A DNA stretch of 64,000 bases from Phaseolus vulgaris (GCF_000499845.2 NC_023754.2:24958611-25022610); one strand, 5' to 3'; shown: positions 12,240-25,775, counted from the first letter of the stretch. Notes: generated from the letters alone by a model not told the origin. Program-made: numbers and translations.

Positions 12240-12721
12240 TGTACTGGTACGGTTGGACAATCAATTCGATGCGATTAGTATCACAGGTCATCTGATCGCT
12301 TACTTGCGATGACAGGGTCTATGAGTCCACACGCGACCAGCCGACCCACAGTGACGAGTTATGGGTTGACCAAGTCAACAAGGTTAATCCATAATTAAAG
12401 ATTATTTAGCGCAACCCTAAACACAAACCAATCTCCTAATCCGGCTAACCAACAAAGGCTCATTAAGGTAATATAAATAACGCAGATTCCAAGAATCAAG
12501 TACGTCATTATCCACAGTGCTTTGACAATCAAGAGTCAAATCCTTTACTGACTTGATCGTCGGAGTGTCTTTTGCAAGTATCATCAAAGTCTGTGTTCTT
12601 AAACGACCGTGAGAGGAGACGAGAAAGGAAGGAAAAGAGGTAAGAGAGGAGGATCGAAGGCTGAGAAGACCGACAGGCAAGTGCATTGAGCAATAGTTCT
12701 CTGAGCCTCAATACCGAAACA
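12240..12721 (+). mobile_element. Solo LTR (family A), plus orientation
   Basis: It starts TGTACTGGTACGG, almost the same as the minus-strand start of the LTR at 5428-6048 (TGTACCGGTATGG). It then has TTAATCCATAATTAAAG, a TATA box ATATAAATAA at 12471-12480, and ACTTGATCGTCGGAGTGTC near 12549, matching the signature in the 5428 copy (ACTTGAGCGTCGGAGTGCC). CAATAGTTCTCT near the end (about 12690) is also shared. The end is placed at a CA (12720-12721) but is uncertain. No 5-bp target duplication is evident. Minus-strand ORFs here (12417-12711) are chance. Confidence 0.78.
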
Positions 12722-13700
12722 AGAACCCTATCTAATTTAAAGTTTATAAATTTTTTTATTTAATTTAATTACAATACATTACTGAACTGAAATTTAAATC
12801 AACTCTACCCAGTTTGTATAAAAATATATAACTAAATTTAGTAAATTCATTAAAACTTACAACTTCTCCATTGTTTTTCAGAAAGCCTACAATATTAATA
12901 ATCATATTCTATATCCACCTTACTAAAGGAAATGGATCATTGATTCTTGAGGTTACTACCAACATTTATTTATAAGTTTATGGAAAGAGCAATCAATGAA
13001 CTTTAACATGAAATATAAAAGAATTTATCTTTGAAATTCTTTACTATATTTTTTAAAACATGTGACAATCTCTAATTATTTTGTAATATTTAGTAAATGG
13101 ATAAAGCTTGGAAATATGTGTATAAAAAAATATTTGAATAAATTGACCAGATAGACAAAGAATTATGTGCAAATGACTTTTTTGGTGACCACTATTTTGT
13201 AGTAAAATATGAATGAAAACCCAAAAATGGTATATAGATTCAGTGGGTAAGACAAATCAATGAAACAATCATGTGTCTTTTCTTTCTTCTTTCTTTATTT
13301 TGATTCATGTCTTTGTACTACCATACCTGAAATGGGGTATCAGATTTTGTGTATGCATGCCTCTTTTTATCACACAATTTTATAATTATTATCAGACAAA
13401 TACTTCATCCTACTCTTCATAAAACAGCAATTAAAATTATCATTCTTGTGTATTGCTTATGTCGGTTTCAAGTTTTAAAATAACAATAATAATGTTAAAA
13501 CGGTTGAATATATTAAAATATAATTCAATTTTTAAAATTATAATTCTTTGAAGTCGTCAAAATTTGGGTCCGATTAATAAAAACGGAATGTGGATAAATA
13601 CAAGCCCGATCCAATTGGATCCGACCCGCTCCAGTGGCATCAAAAGGCACTATGGACGGCCCTGATTGGCCAAAGCAAAAACCAGAAGACGGGATCTCTG
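12722..13700. other. AT-rich intergenic DNA, then promoter region
   Basis: No gene is seen to about 13550. From there to 13800 the base composition becomes more balanced and includes a CCAAT-type GATTGGCC near 13664 and purine-rich GAGAGAGAAAGGG, consistent with promoter and leader of the gene starting at 13888. Confidence 0.55.
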
Positions 13701-13887
13701 ACCCAGACGGAAAAGAAGAGACAGTGTTTTGTATTTATGTAGAGAGAGAAAGGGAAAGAAGGAGAGGGTTTTGAAGAGAAGAAAAATTGCAACAAAATCA
13801 AAATATTATCTGAAGAAAAAAGAAACTGAAAAAAGGGCGGGTGGATTTTGTTTTGGCGGAGGCGGATCGGAGGCAGATCTGGTATAG

Positions 13888-16800
13888 ATGGAGGGAGTTG
13901 GGGCCCGACTAGGACGGTCCTCGACTCGGTATGGACCGGCCACGGTGTTCACTGGACCGGTGCGGAAGTGGAAGAAGAAATGGGTCCACGTAGCACCCTC
14001 TTCTGCTTCCTCTAATTCCCACACCAATCACAATCACAACCACACTCATTCTTCCAACGCCTCTCATCTTCTCCTCTACAAGTGGACCCCTATCACTCAA
14101 AGCCACAACACCACCACCAACAACAACTCCAACAGCGCCACCGCCAACGGTAACGCCAAGGATGTGCCTCCGGAGCAACCCGAAGAACCGCCTCGGAGAA
14201 AATTCAAATATGTTCCGGTATTCAAATTACACTGTTTCCCTCACTTCTTAATTAGATTATTTTAGGGTTTAATACAAACATCACTGATATGTTCGCTAAG
14301 TGTGAATTGATTGCTTGTAGTAGTGACTACAATATCCTGATAATTTGTGTCTTATTCGGTTTTTCTTGTTTCCTTCTTGTCCCCTTTTCTTGAAGCACGA
14401 TTGAAAGTTGTTTCCTGATATTAATCTTTTTCTAAATTTTATTTATTTATAAAAGGTAATGAATGATAGGAAATGTGGGAACAATGAGATTACAAACAAC
14501 TGATTCTAACGGTAGCTTTCTTATCTTTTTTTTTTTTACCGGTTAAGATTTGCTTGTTGGGATGTTGGGAAACTCAAATCAATTTGGTGGGATTTAATTT
14601 AAATTGAGATAATGTGTATCTGTGAGTATTTGAATTAAAAGCATAGTTTTAAGTGGGATTGCCAATCAGCTGATCAAGAAGAAGCATTTTTATTTTGGTG
14701 ACTTTTGTATCTCAAAAATATTAAATTAGTTTTCTAACTCCTACAAAAATATTTTATTGGGGAGGAGGTTGAATTACCTAGCCATCTTTATGTTCCTAAA
14801 TGTCGTCAAATGAAACTGCCCACTTTGCATTACTGCATGAGCTATCAGTTGGTCAAAACTTTGAAGAAAGAGTTAAGAAACATGATTTTTTTATCCCCCT
14901 CCCCTCCTCTCTACCACTATCCCAAGTGTCCAAGTTCTTTGTTTCAGAAGTGAACTTCACTCAACTTTTAATGCTCCAAAAATGGAGTGTATGGTAATTT
15001 GATATGGGAATTTACTCTAGAACTAGAGGTGATTAGTGATGATTAAATGAAGGTAATCAATGATAAAACATATAAAAAAGTGGGTTTGTTTGTCCAAGGC
15101 AGGGATTTAGAAACAAATGATAACTGCAAATGTGCAATTTATATGATAGATGAACATAACAACTCTAGTGCATAAGATAACATTTCTCAGTCACTCAAAT
15201 ATCTGAACTTAAGTTCTATGAATAAGAAAAAGGGGAGTGAGAACCTAAGTGTTGGAGAGAAGGACTGCTTTTATGGAGATGGAAAGGGAGGATATATTTT
15301 CATAGTTATTTGTGACCCTAAATAGAGTTTAATGGGGAGGATCCATTTGTGGTTTTCAATAATTTGTTTCTATATTCTTTTTTGGGGCAGGGGGTATTCA
15401 ATTCCCCTTGATGGAAGATGATTTAGGCTGAATGTGCACGTGGTTGGAAACAACATTTCTGAGAAATACTTTTTTCTTTCAAAGAGCTTTCTCAGAAAAC
15501 TGACAAAAATAAGTGATTATTTATGAGGAGTTAACTGAACCAAACATGCATACACTATAGGTGGATGGTTGATCTCATTTTCTGAACATCTGTAATATAA
15601 TCTCATTTCCTTTCCTGATAAACATTTGTAGGATTTTTAGTCGATCATTTCTTGATAAGCTTTTTTCTGTTGTATTGCATTATATGCAAGACAACCAGCG
15701 TAATAATATTATTAACCATAAACCCCCAATTTATTCCTCAAAATATTATCAAAATCAATTTTGCAATGACAAAGATTTTGGTCCTGATAAAGAGTCACCT
15801 ATGGAATAAATTTGATGTCAAAAACCAAACTGATGTAATAATCTTTCAAGGGCTAACTTGATGTTCCAAAAGTCATGAGGGCTAAAATGGAGGTTCATTC
15901 TTCTTTTAGTTATCTAGATGCATTTGTAGTATGTTAGATCTACAGTATGTGGTTTGCCATGCACTGGTATGATTTCAAATTGGTGGTATTGATGCAGTTA
16001 GCCACAGTTTGTCTAAAGATGTTTCTTCTCATTAATTATTGTGGGACATGATTCGGTGGTGTATTGTTGTAGATTTATTATAGTGTTGTATTGGGCATTT
16101 TACACTTTCCTCTAATGTTGGAAATGGTATGTGCAACATTATTGCTGTTTATCTTGTTTCCTATGAATGCATTCGCACCACCAGTGATTTTGCTTTCAAA
16201 TCAGTATTGTATTTGTGAGTTATCTTTAAAAATTGTCACAGAACTAATCATATTCAATATTATAAAGTAATTCTGCTGGACTAACCAGAGCTTTTGTTCC
16301 ATGGTGTTCTTGCACTATTGATGACTTATTCAAATTTTCACGCTTTTAGTGATGATAATGAATTAATACGATACTATTCTGTCCAGTGGCACTGAAGTTG
16401 GGAAGGGGTGATAACCTGGGTAGTCTGATGTTGCAGGTTGCTTTACTAGAGGAGCAGAGAAATGAGGCTGCTGAAAATGAGGGTGCTGAGAAGGTTGATG
16501 AATCTAAACCAATTGATGCTGATTCGGGTGCAGCAGAGCCAGCTCGCAAGAATGAAACTTTGGATGAAAAGCCTGACATAAATGATGTTCCAATGGAAGA
16601 AAGTCAGGTAAAGCTTTGCGTGTTTCTTTGTTTACGTCATGTTTCTCCACATTTTCTTCCTATTTTATAGAGTATTGTCTACAAAGGAGTAATTGCAGCC
16701 CACATAAATTGATGAATGGGAATCATTTATGTGGTAAAAATTTGACCATGATTGATGGTTCTCATCTGTCTTTTTAGATTTTGGACAATTTTTATGGTTC

Positions 16801-17122
16801 AAACAAAGCATTAGGCAATTTGAAAATTTATGTATTGGCCATTACTATCATGTACTCAGTGGTCTGCATGTCTCAAATATGTTCTGTTACTAAATTTAAA
16901 GTTCACAGGGGTGACCAATGAACTGAAGGGCAGATCCCCTTTCGTTTTAATAATAATATGCAAAACTAGTGACTTTGGTCTTGTATTTTTCAGTCTCAAT
17001 ACAAAAATCAGGTGGTGCGCCAAGATCTGAATGAAAGCACGTTGGATTTAAGTTTGGGCTTGACATCACACGAAGATGAACATGATTCTGATTCAAAAAC
17101 TAATCAAACAAGAGATGGGTAG
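13888..17122 (+). CDS. Unnamed plant basic protein with C-terminal EAR-type motif, three exons
   Basis: Exons 13888-14217, 16437-16607 and 16994-17122 (630 nt, 209 residues), all introns in phase 0 with GT-AG ends (CCG/GTATTC, TTGCAG/GTTGC, AGTCAG/GTAAAG, TTTCAG/TCTC). The N-terminus MEGVGARLGRSSTRYGPAT is followed by GPVRKWKKKWVHV, a strongly basic block, a His/Asn/Thr-rich low-complexity stretch (about residues 48-90), LLLYKWTP, then RRKFKYVP. Exon 2 encodes an acidic, Ala/Glu-rich part starting VALLEEQ. Exon 3 encodes DLNESTLDLSLGL, which contains the LxLxL form of the EAR repression motif. I do not recognise a named family; the conserved start and the EAR motif suggest a nuclear protein that may recruit a co-repressor. 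That role is inference. Intron 1 is 2.2 kb. Confidence 0.85.
14218..16436 (+). other. Intron 1 of the EAR-motif gene
   Basis: This 2.2-kb intron contains only short chance ORFs (for example 14800-14997 and 15652-15861). No transposon or RNA gene was recognised inside it. Confidence 0.7.
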
Positions 17123-20100
17123 TGACGCTAGTTAACTTGAGTGGTAATGAAACATGAACAGGGGTCTCATGATTCTACGTTGGACGTAAATGGTTCAGCC
17201 TATACATTTGTCTGATGGAAGGGAATTTTCCCCTGGCTTTATGTTCAACCATTAGTTATTGTAGGTTGGATTATTGTAACGGCATATGGCTTTGATGTGG
17301 ATTTTTTTACTCAGTGTCCTTGCTGCGCTGATCGTAATATGTATTGAACGGATAGTGTACCCATTCTCTCAATCATTGGACATATTTTTGTCCATATATT
17401 TATTGAAATAGGATATTATGGACTTTGAACCTACAATCATGTGGAGCTATATTGGATTTTTTAGAAATTAAGATTCCTGACAAAAATCTGTTTGTTCTAC
17501 TGATTATAGTTGAATAATTTTGCCTTTTGAATTGAAATAATACCACTTCATCATTTATTTTAGTAGATTAATTAATTTTCACATGCTGTTTTTAAGACTG
17601 AAAATATGTGATAGAGAGATAGAAGGATAAAGTTATGTGGCTTAAATGAGATTAAAGTGATAAATTTGTTTTTTTATCCCTAATATATAATTTCATGGGT
17701 ATAAAAGTAGAAAAATGATAAATAAGAATAAGAAAAACATTACTTATATTTGGTGCTTGAAGGAAATAGTTACAATGACTATAACATCATCAATAAAATG
17801 ATTATGATGATGATGCGATAGTGACAATAAATATATAAGGGGCTAAAGATAATGGCAACAATAATAAAAGAAATAATAATTATGATAACTGTGATAATAA
17901 TAATAATAGTAATAAAAGAAGAGACATTGACAATAATAATGAAAAAATTATAACATTAATGATTATGGTGAGAGTAGTTAATTACTTTAATTGTTATGAT
18001 ATGATGATAGTGAAAAAAAGAAATAATAATAAAAATAGTAAAAATATTGGATAAAAGTTTTGAAAAAAATATTAAGAGTGATGATGGTTGATATAATAAT
18101 GAGAACTATGATAATAATAATAATAATTTATATAAGATATTGACAATAATAAGAATATACGATGACATGAAGAAATGATAATGATGATGATTCATATAAG
18201 ATAGTAATAATAATAATATAATAAAAATAATGATGATGAAGAGAAGAGATGATAGATTATGCAATATTGATATCTTTTACCCTAACTCATTCCCATTAAA
18301 ATAACCAAACAATTGTCTAGAAAATTATATGATAGTTATCCTATTCTAACAAAAAAAAAACTTTTAAATTATATATACTTCCAACATAATTAAATATGTA
18401 CTACTGATTTATAAAATATATTCTAAAAAATATACAATTTTTTTTTTAATTTTAGTTCATATAATTAATTATGTGTTTTATGCAAAGTAGATTCTTAATC
18501 ATGTTTGAGTACATAATATATTATACTTCCAACAAGATTAAATACGTGTATTGACTCACTGTGTATCTCTTTCAATATTAATATAATTTATTATACATTT
18601 TTGTAATCAGTGTTTTCATAATGGTGTTAAAATATAAGTCTTCAATGTGATTACAAGGTCAAAATTTATTTTTTATTTTATTAACTGTGTTTACTTTCAC
18701 TAATTTTTTTTAGTTTAGAGGTAAAAATCTCATTAGTAAGACTTATATTTTTTTAAAATATTTCTATAACATTTAAATTGTATCAAATTTATAAAAGTTA
18801 TATGTTCTCTTTGCATATGTGCATGTCTAACTTAATTGATAGAATAAGATGCATGCTAAATTTATTGACATATATTCAATTCTTAGACTATCTTAACAAA
18901 ACATATTTCTACAAGTACTTTTGAATAAATCATGAGTTACTGATATCCAAATTGTTTACAAAAATTGAAGTTATTTTTCTAAATAATTGTTTTTTATCAG
19001 TATAGTTTTTATGTTGAGAGAGCAAGACACTAGAGGAGAACACATGGAGAGAGTAAAAGGAGTAAAGAAAAAAAAATATATAATGAAAAAAAAGAGTGTC
19101 CCTCCTTTTCTTTCTTTTCTATTGGAATTAAGATGTTAGAGTGGATTTGAAATTGAAAGAAATGGAAAAGTATTTTGATAATGCACATTCTAGCATTTAT
19201 TGTAAAATGAAAAAGAATTTGTTCTATTCTTGAGAACAAGAAGACTTTTAATTCTTTCCACTCATAACTAAACATGGACACTTTTGTTTAAAGACGAAAA
19301 CACGCTTTGTATTTATTTGTTGGACACGAACATGTAAATAGAGAATAATTATATGCTCAAGTACTCTCCTTTAGTCTCTTTTGGTAATTCTCTTTAATTT
19401 ATCTCATTGATATTAGTTTATTGGTATAATTAGTCAAGTCACTTCGTGGCCACACAATATATTATTCTTCATTAAATATGATTTTATCTCCATTATCTTC
19501 TCACTTTTATTTAATAAAAACATTTATGTTATTGAACATCTTGTGTTAGGTTATGTCCTTAATTTTATGATTTACACTTCATCTAGTTGCACTTTGATAC
19601 CAACCAAAAGTGAGAAACAACCACTACCTATCAATATATGTATTATAAAGCTATAATATCATAAGTCTCAACCCTTTGATCTCGGAAGGTGATTAGGATG
19701 CAAAGTGTGTCTGCTATTTTTCTTCCTGCAACTCTATATCTTATATTTTTTAAAATACTAAAAATACTTTTATTTTATTAATATTTTTTATTTTCAAATA
19801 AATAATCTAAAAAAAACACTAAATCATAAAATAAAAATATCTTCTGAATTCTATAATCTATAATATTTCATTTCATATCGTAAAATTCAAAAAATATTGT
19901 TCCAAAATACACCTTTTTAGAAGAAAAAAAAATTCTAAATTATACAATTCAAAAATACATCTCATATACAATCTGAAAAGTGTAAATAATAATAAAAAAA
20001 AATTATAGAATGTATTGTTTAAAGACAAAATTGTTTTTTTGTATGACCTATGGAATAGCATAAGAAGTTCCGGAGTTGCAGGAAGAAACATCCTCTAACT

Positions 20101-21100
20101 GTTGGCATTGGTGATGTAGTGAGTCCTTATAGTGCAACAAAGAAAATCCATGATCCATTGCTAAGATTTTGTTAAAATAATTTTATTTAAAATTTATAAT
20201 TCTAAATACAAAGAAATTAAATTACACTCCTATAGTTTGTATCAAATATTAATATTATTTAATCTTTTTTTATTTTATGAAATTTTTAAGGTTTTTTCTT
20301 AAATTAAAATTATTTTACATATATTATACATTTAAAAAAAATTATATTAATATAAAATTATTTGATGTTTTATATATATATATATATCCAAATTAATCTA
20401 ATATATTTTTAAAATATATTCAAATATAAACTATTTTATGATTTTATTATTATTAATTTTAATAAAATTTAATTTATAATATGAAGCTAAAACTGAATTA
20501 ACAAAACTCATTTTTTATAATTATAAGCTTCACAGTTTGATAGACAAAATTCATTTTTTATATAAATTGATTAATACTGTAACATTTCATAAAATTCAAT
20601 GTAAACCTAACATTAAATCTTTCCATCATTTTTAACTCGTGCTAATCTTTTTTAGTGTCCATCTTGATCTATTATTCTAGTTAAAGTTATGTTTAAAATA
20701 AAAAGTTTTCTAACTGGTCGTGTTTGACCCGTTCCTATTTCATGCTGACATTGAATCATTCACTTCATAATAATATTAGTTTAAATCATAAACATGTTTT
20801 CATCACTACAAAAATCACTTTTGTTTGTTTTGGTAAATTATATTCTTTTTGCTTTTAATTGTTGTAAAAGAATATATTTTAATTCTGTAAATTATTTTCT
20901 CTTTTAATAGAAAAATAAAATGATTTAACATTAGCACTAATGACATGAAAGATTTTAAAATAAGATAAATACAACATTTGATACTACCTAGGGATCAAGT
21001 GACAGATTGACTACAAGTGTGATTACTTTAAGACCAAAGGATAATGATAAGAACAAATATCAAGGATGTCCATTATGCACCAATTGTATTCAGTTGCCCG
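17123..21100. other. 3' flank and AT-rich intergenic DNA
   Basis: The first 300 bases are the likely 3' UTR of the EAR-motif gene. A GAT/AAT-rich low-complexity block lies at 17760-18245. Minus-strand ORFs at 19030-19281 and 19873-20091 have low-complexity composition (Phe/Leu-rich) and no recognisable domain. Nothing else is supported. Confidence 0.65.
17760..18245. repeat. GAT/AAT-rich trinucleotide low-complexity block
   Basis: Irregular runs of AATAAT, GATGAT and GATAAT make up nearly 500 bases, as expected from an old expanded and decayed trinucleotide microsatellite. Confidence 0.8.
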
Positions 21101-21268
21101 CTAATCTTGATTTCCTTATTTTACCATAATCAAATACAGCAGCACACAAGTTAGAATACTTTTCAACACTGAAACTTGTAAAAGTACAAATGAAATTATA
21201 GGTGGAACTGAAATTACAACCTGGGCACCAGCTTCCAAGTACACAAAAACATGAAATATTTGTTGGCA

Positions 21269-23670
21269 TCATTCTTTCGCGATTTCAGCCTCAGAGGAAT
21301 AATCATGCCTGGAAATTAGCATAAGTTAATATATGATGTATCATGGAGATTATCACAAAACAGAGTTTCATTTCACAATGGAATTGCGTTTCTTCCCTGC
21401 CTATTGCCTTTTATTTTTCTCATAAACCATACCAATAATACTACACCTCAAAAACTTAAATTCATTAATGTTGATAAAATAAAGGCTGTGACGCATGAGA
21501 TTCCCACTATTTTAGGGAACAGGGCAAGGTGAGATGTATTCAACCTTATTATCACACGAGGAAGAATGTGTGTCAAGAACCCTCTAACTCAAGGTCTTGG
21601 GGAGGATAAATAATCCAAAACTTAAAAAAAAAAATACCCGTACCGCAATTTTCGTGAGAGTTGGTACAAGCCAGTCCCTGCCATTGCAATGTTTACACTA
21701 AACAGGTTCCAATTTTTCTGCAACATAAACAAATTCTAATAAATGTTCTGGAATATGCAAAAAACTGCACTGTACACCCCCTTTCCACCACCAAAAAGAA
21801 TCACTATTTCAGCAATTTCCATTTTTCTTATCGGCAGTATAGTATGATCAGTAAGAAAAAGTTCATAAAATAGCAGTAATGCAATAAAAGTAGTACATAG
21901 ATAGATACCACCGAATTAACTTATAGTCTATGACTCTTTGAATATATATGATAGATGGGATAAGATGGAAGTTGAGAGAATGAAATATAATAAAGTTATC
22001 ATTCTTTTATTAGATATTCTATAATGGAATACAGTAATGTTTCTCTGGAAGTGAATGGAATGGTAACAAAGCTAGTCAACAATAGGTTGATTCTATTTAC
22101 ATGCACCACAAGCGCACAGAGAAGTGTGAGCTGCTTTGTATACAGAAAACTTTCAGAACGAAAGTAAGTTTATGAAGAATGTCTAAGCGAGCTACATAAT
22201 TATCTCATTATTCAATTTCACTATGAAGCCAATAAGTTAAGGTTAGAAGCCAAATTGCATATTAGAAGTACCACACTATTAAATGATCCTCAGTGTCAAA
22301 AATATACATCATCATTTACTGCACTAGTTAAAAGAATCTGTCTAAAAAAAAAACTTACTGGAGTGATAACAGTGCTGTAACGAGACCAGATAATTCCGGT
22401 AGCTGTGACCGCTGCATAACAACAAAAAAGCATTTACCAAAGTATAGATGTAGATGAACCCCAACCCCAGTGCATAAGGTTTAAACTGCTAGCAACTTGA
22501 ATACAAAGTGTTATCCACACCTTTTGAGGAACCCAGACATGCATAATTGCATATGTACATAAAAATCAAATACAAGCGAAAAACTAAAGCACTTGGAGTG
22601 CGAGTGCGAGTACAAGTGTGTGAGAGAGAGGGACAGTCAGAGGGGTATAAAGTAGATAGCAGTAAATGCAGCTGTTTATGTACATGCATACCTATTTGCT
22701 GAGGATAGGAAAGTTTCTCAGGTGGTTTGGCGAAATCAGCAATATTAGCTATGCTGATGCCCCACTTAAAGGTAGGTGCCCAGAAGTGAACTGCATAAAG
22801 CAAATGGTTAATTCTTGCACTCGCTCAGGCTGACAATGACAATGATACTTAATAAATTGATCACTAGAAACATAAAAAGTGTCAACAATTTGAATTAGGA
22901 GGAAAATAATGACAGATAGTTGTATAACACAAGCAAATCTATGCATATAATTGACAGGACTGCATTCAACAATTTGATCTTTTCAACTGCAACTCCAAAA
23001 CTAATTACCTTCATTTACCTTCACACAATGACCAATTCAGGTTGCAAATGTATTCCTTAGATTCATATGATTTGCACAGCCTTTCCAGACAAATTCCAGC
23101 AAAAATAATGCTTATAAAATATTGATATTTGGAGATGACCTTATCCTTCAAAACAGCATCTCATTTTCATGCACAAGTTTGTTTGTTGATATCTTCTTCT
23201 TTTACCAGATGACAACATGTGAGCAATCAAGTTTTGCAAGTCATTCATATCAATTATATCTACCCAACCCTCCCCTAGTATACAGAAATTAAATTAATAG
23301 ACGAATCCAACTTCCCAACAACCCAGATATCTTGCACATTTGTGTAACCCTTCACACCCTAAAAATAAAAATAAAAAGACGCAACCCATAGCCAAATTAG
23401 GTTAATTTTTTTAAAAAAAATAAGGTTATAAACCAAGCAATGCAAGTGCCTTTAATCAAATCACTGAATCAAAATTCGTAATTTAAGTCAACTCCGTCGC
23501 TGATTAAATAAATAAAAAAATCAACCACAGAACAATGAACATCGGAACCACCAGAAAACAACATAGGCAAAAAAAACACAAACGAATTCCACAAAACGAA
23601 ATGCCAAAAACTCACTGGTTTTGGGCCCAGCTGGGTGATTCCATAAAGCTTGAAGCTTTCCAGCCGCCAT
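21269..23670 (-). CDS. MPC2: Mitochondrial pyruvate carrier subunit (MPC2 type), five exons
   Basis: Minus-strand exons, 5' to 3': 23670-23616, 22790-22692, 22411-22359, 21717-21644 and 21308-21269 (321 nt, 106 residues). All junctions are GT-AG and the phases match. The protein reads MAAGKLQALWNHPAGPKT, then HFWAPTFKWGISIANIADF, KPPEKLSYPQQ, TGIIWSRYSTVITP, KNWNLFSVN and GTGLYQLSRKLR, ending HDYSSEAEIAKE. These are diagnostic of the MPC2-type subunit of the inner-membrane carrier that brings pyruvate into the mitochondrial matrix; the family works as a hetero-complex with an MPC1-type subunit. The length matches the family (about 105-110). The N-terminal amphipathic part and about three hydrophobic helices are as expected. 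In Arabidopsis the closest type is named MPC3/MPC4, so the symbol depends on nomenclature. Confidence 0.96.
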
Positions 23671-23754
23671 GAATTGAATCTTTGTTCTTCTCTTCGATTG
23701 AAAGCGAAACGGTTGAGCTTCTACCACTGCGGCAAAGAGAGAAAGCAAAATACT

Positions 23755-23762
23755 TATATATA
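23755..23762 (-). promoter_or_regulatory. Candidate TATA box of the pyruvate carrier gene
   Basis: On the minus strand TTTTATATATAAGT lies about 90 bases before the ATG at 23670. Transcription would begin near 23725-23730, leaving a leader of about 55-60 bases. Confidence 0.55.
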
Positions 23763-23889
23763 AAACAATATTATTATTTACAGTTATCATCCACGGGACA
23801 GGAGATCCACTCCGCAACTTCAATCAATCACAATTTGACGCGTGGCTGCTTACACTGGGTCAACACCTTTCTCTCTTGTTGACCTATAG

Positions 23890-25335
23890 AGAAGGAAAAA
23901 CTGGTAGAAATAGAATCAAAATATTTTATTTTAAAACAAATACATAGTTTCTAAAGTATTTTGTATTAGTTTATGAAAATTATAAATAAGTTAAAACAAT
24001 ATCTACTCGTATTAATGTATATTAATATTCTCTTAATTTATATAAAAAAATATTATGATTTATTAATAACTAATACACTTTAGTTTAAGTTATTTAAAAC
24101 TTTTTAGAAAAATTATAATAATATTTTTTTTCCAGCTAACATTATTAGATAATTTATATATATTCATAACTAATTATTTACAATAAAAAAATGTATGAAT
24201 ATGTTTTATTCAAACTTAAAATTATAAGATTTAAAAAAAGGTATAAATAAGTTAAACTAGTATAATATTAAGCAGTATTAATTGATTTGTTGTGCGCTTT
24301 TAATGCTTTTAATTGCTATCTATTTAAAAAATATATTAACAAATAATGAGTAAAGGATAACAGTGTTCATGAATAATTTAAAAATCAAAATTAGTATCAA
24401 TAATAGCATGTATTATACTTTTATCTGTGATCCATGCAGGTGGGAAAATGTAATTTACTTATTTGATGCCCAAAAACACTTTTTTTTGGGAACAATTCAA
24501 AACATTTCTAATACAAAAAATAAAAACTTATTTTATCAGTTTAAAATAACTAATTATAGACACTTGTTATTCAAATTTTATGTTCAATTATTTATAGTCA
24601 AAATAATCATTCAAAGTTTAATAAAATTGAATTTTCAATTCACAACATATTAAAGTTTAATAATATTAAATCTAATTATTATACTAAGTTTTAGTCAAAC
24701 CAAACATGACAGTCAAACATTTCAAAATCATTGATAAAATTGTTATCAATTTCTTATATTTACATATGCATAAACTTAGTTATTCAATTCTAGATTTCAA
24801 CTCAACTTAAATAAAATATATATATATATATATATATAATCATTCATAAAGTATAATTCACTTTACCTGAAAGTTACTTCACTCCAAACAATTGTCAGAA
24901 AATATTAAAAAAAAATCAAAATTCTTAAAACCTATAACAATACAAACACGTGAAACAACCAAACAATCAAAAGTTAAACTAGTTAAAATAATCATTTTTC
25001 TCAATTTATCAAATAATATTGAACCCAAATACTAGTAAAAAAAATGAAATTAAGATGTTTTCAAACAAAAAAAGACACTTGTTGTAATTGAAATATGTCA
25101 TGATAGAATTGATTCTTAACACATAAGAAAAATACAGAAGAAATAAAGATAAATAAAAAAGAAAGAATAAAGGAATGAAGAAGGAAAAAAAGGTTAAGTG
25201 TGTTGGGCCTAACGTTTTACAACTTAATTGGGCTTTTTCTTGTTCCACGGGTAATGTGACATAAATATTCTCACAAGTTTTCGGAAAATCCAAATCTGTA
25301 AGTCAGATTTTCTCTTCCAGTAGTATTCTGGAATT
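23890..25335. other. AT-rich intergenic DNA
   Basis: No gene is supported. A (TA)n run is at 24815-24838. The ORFs at 24363-24653 (+) and 25009-25293 (-) are low-complexity and have no recognisable domain. Confidence 0.65.
24815..24838. repeat. (AT)n microsatellite
   Basis: About twelve uninterrupted AT units are visible. Confidence 0.9.
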
Positions 25336-25775
25336 CATAACTAACACACCATTACTAGGCGTAAAACAAAAATATCTTTCTGTTTTAGTTCCGCATATAT
25401 AGGTTTCAAAAATAAAAAAAGACGTAAATAAATATTCTCATAAAATACAATTATGAATTATCCATATATGAGTTTACAAAAACCAACTTTTTTTATATGA
25501 TAGATATCAATATCAAATGTTTGGACTCAAGATAATTTATAATAAAAAGTTTTGTTTTTATAAATTGGGTAGTTCATAATTGTATTTTATGAGAATATTT
25601 ATTTACGTCTTTTTTATCTTTTAAACCTGTATATGCGGAACTGAAATAGAAATATATTTTCTCATAGATGGAAAATATAATGAAAAAATGATTTTTTGAA
25701 CGGTGATAATCTGTTTTTTCCAGATTTTTATTCACAATTTGTTGTTTTACGCCTAGTAATGGTGTGTGAAGTATG
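25336..25775. repeat. Long imperfect inverted repeat (foldback/MITE-like)
   Basis: The left arm (about 25336-25458) and right arm (about 25573-25775) are reverse complements. Shared blocks, read on the left arm: ACACACCATTACTAGGCGTA, AGTTCCGCATATA(T/C)AGGTTT, and AGACGTAAATAAATATTCTC with its continuation to ATTATGAA. The loop is about 114 bases. The right arm carries some 80-90 extra bases (about 25660-25740) absent from the left arm. No transposase and no clear target duplication were seen, so it is either a decayed foldback/MITE element or an inverted duplication. Confidence 0.85.

Noticed and set aside
12417..12711. Minus-strand ORFs of 89 and 60 residues
   Set aside because: They lie inside the solo LTR at 12240-12721 and have no domain.
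16386..16436. ATG-led extension upstream of exon 2 of the EAR-motif gene
   Set aside because: A clear TTGCAG acceptor at 16436 and in-phase joining to exon 1 make this intron sequence.
21090..21272. 60-residue minus-strand ORF
   Set aside because: It covers the 3' UTR and the last codons of the pyruvate carrier gene in a wrong frame.
22489..22946. Minus-strand ORFs of 104 and 65 residues
   Set aside because: They partly overlap exon 2 of the pyruvate carrier gene and run into introns; the spliced model explains the conserved part.
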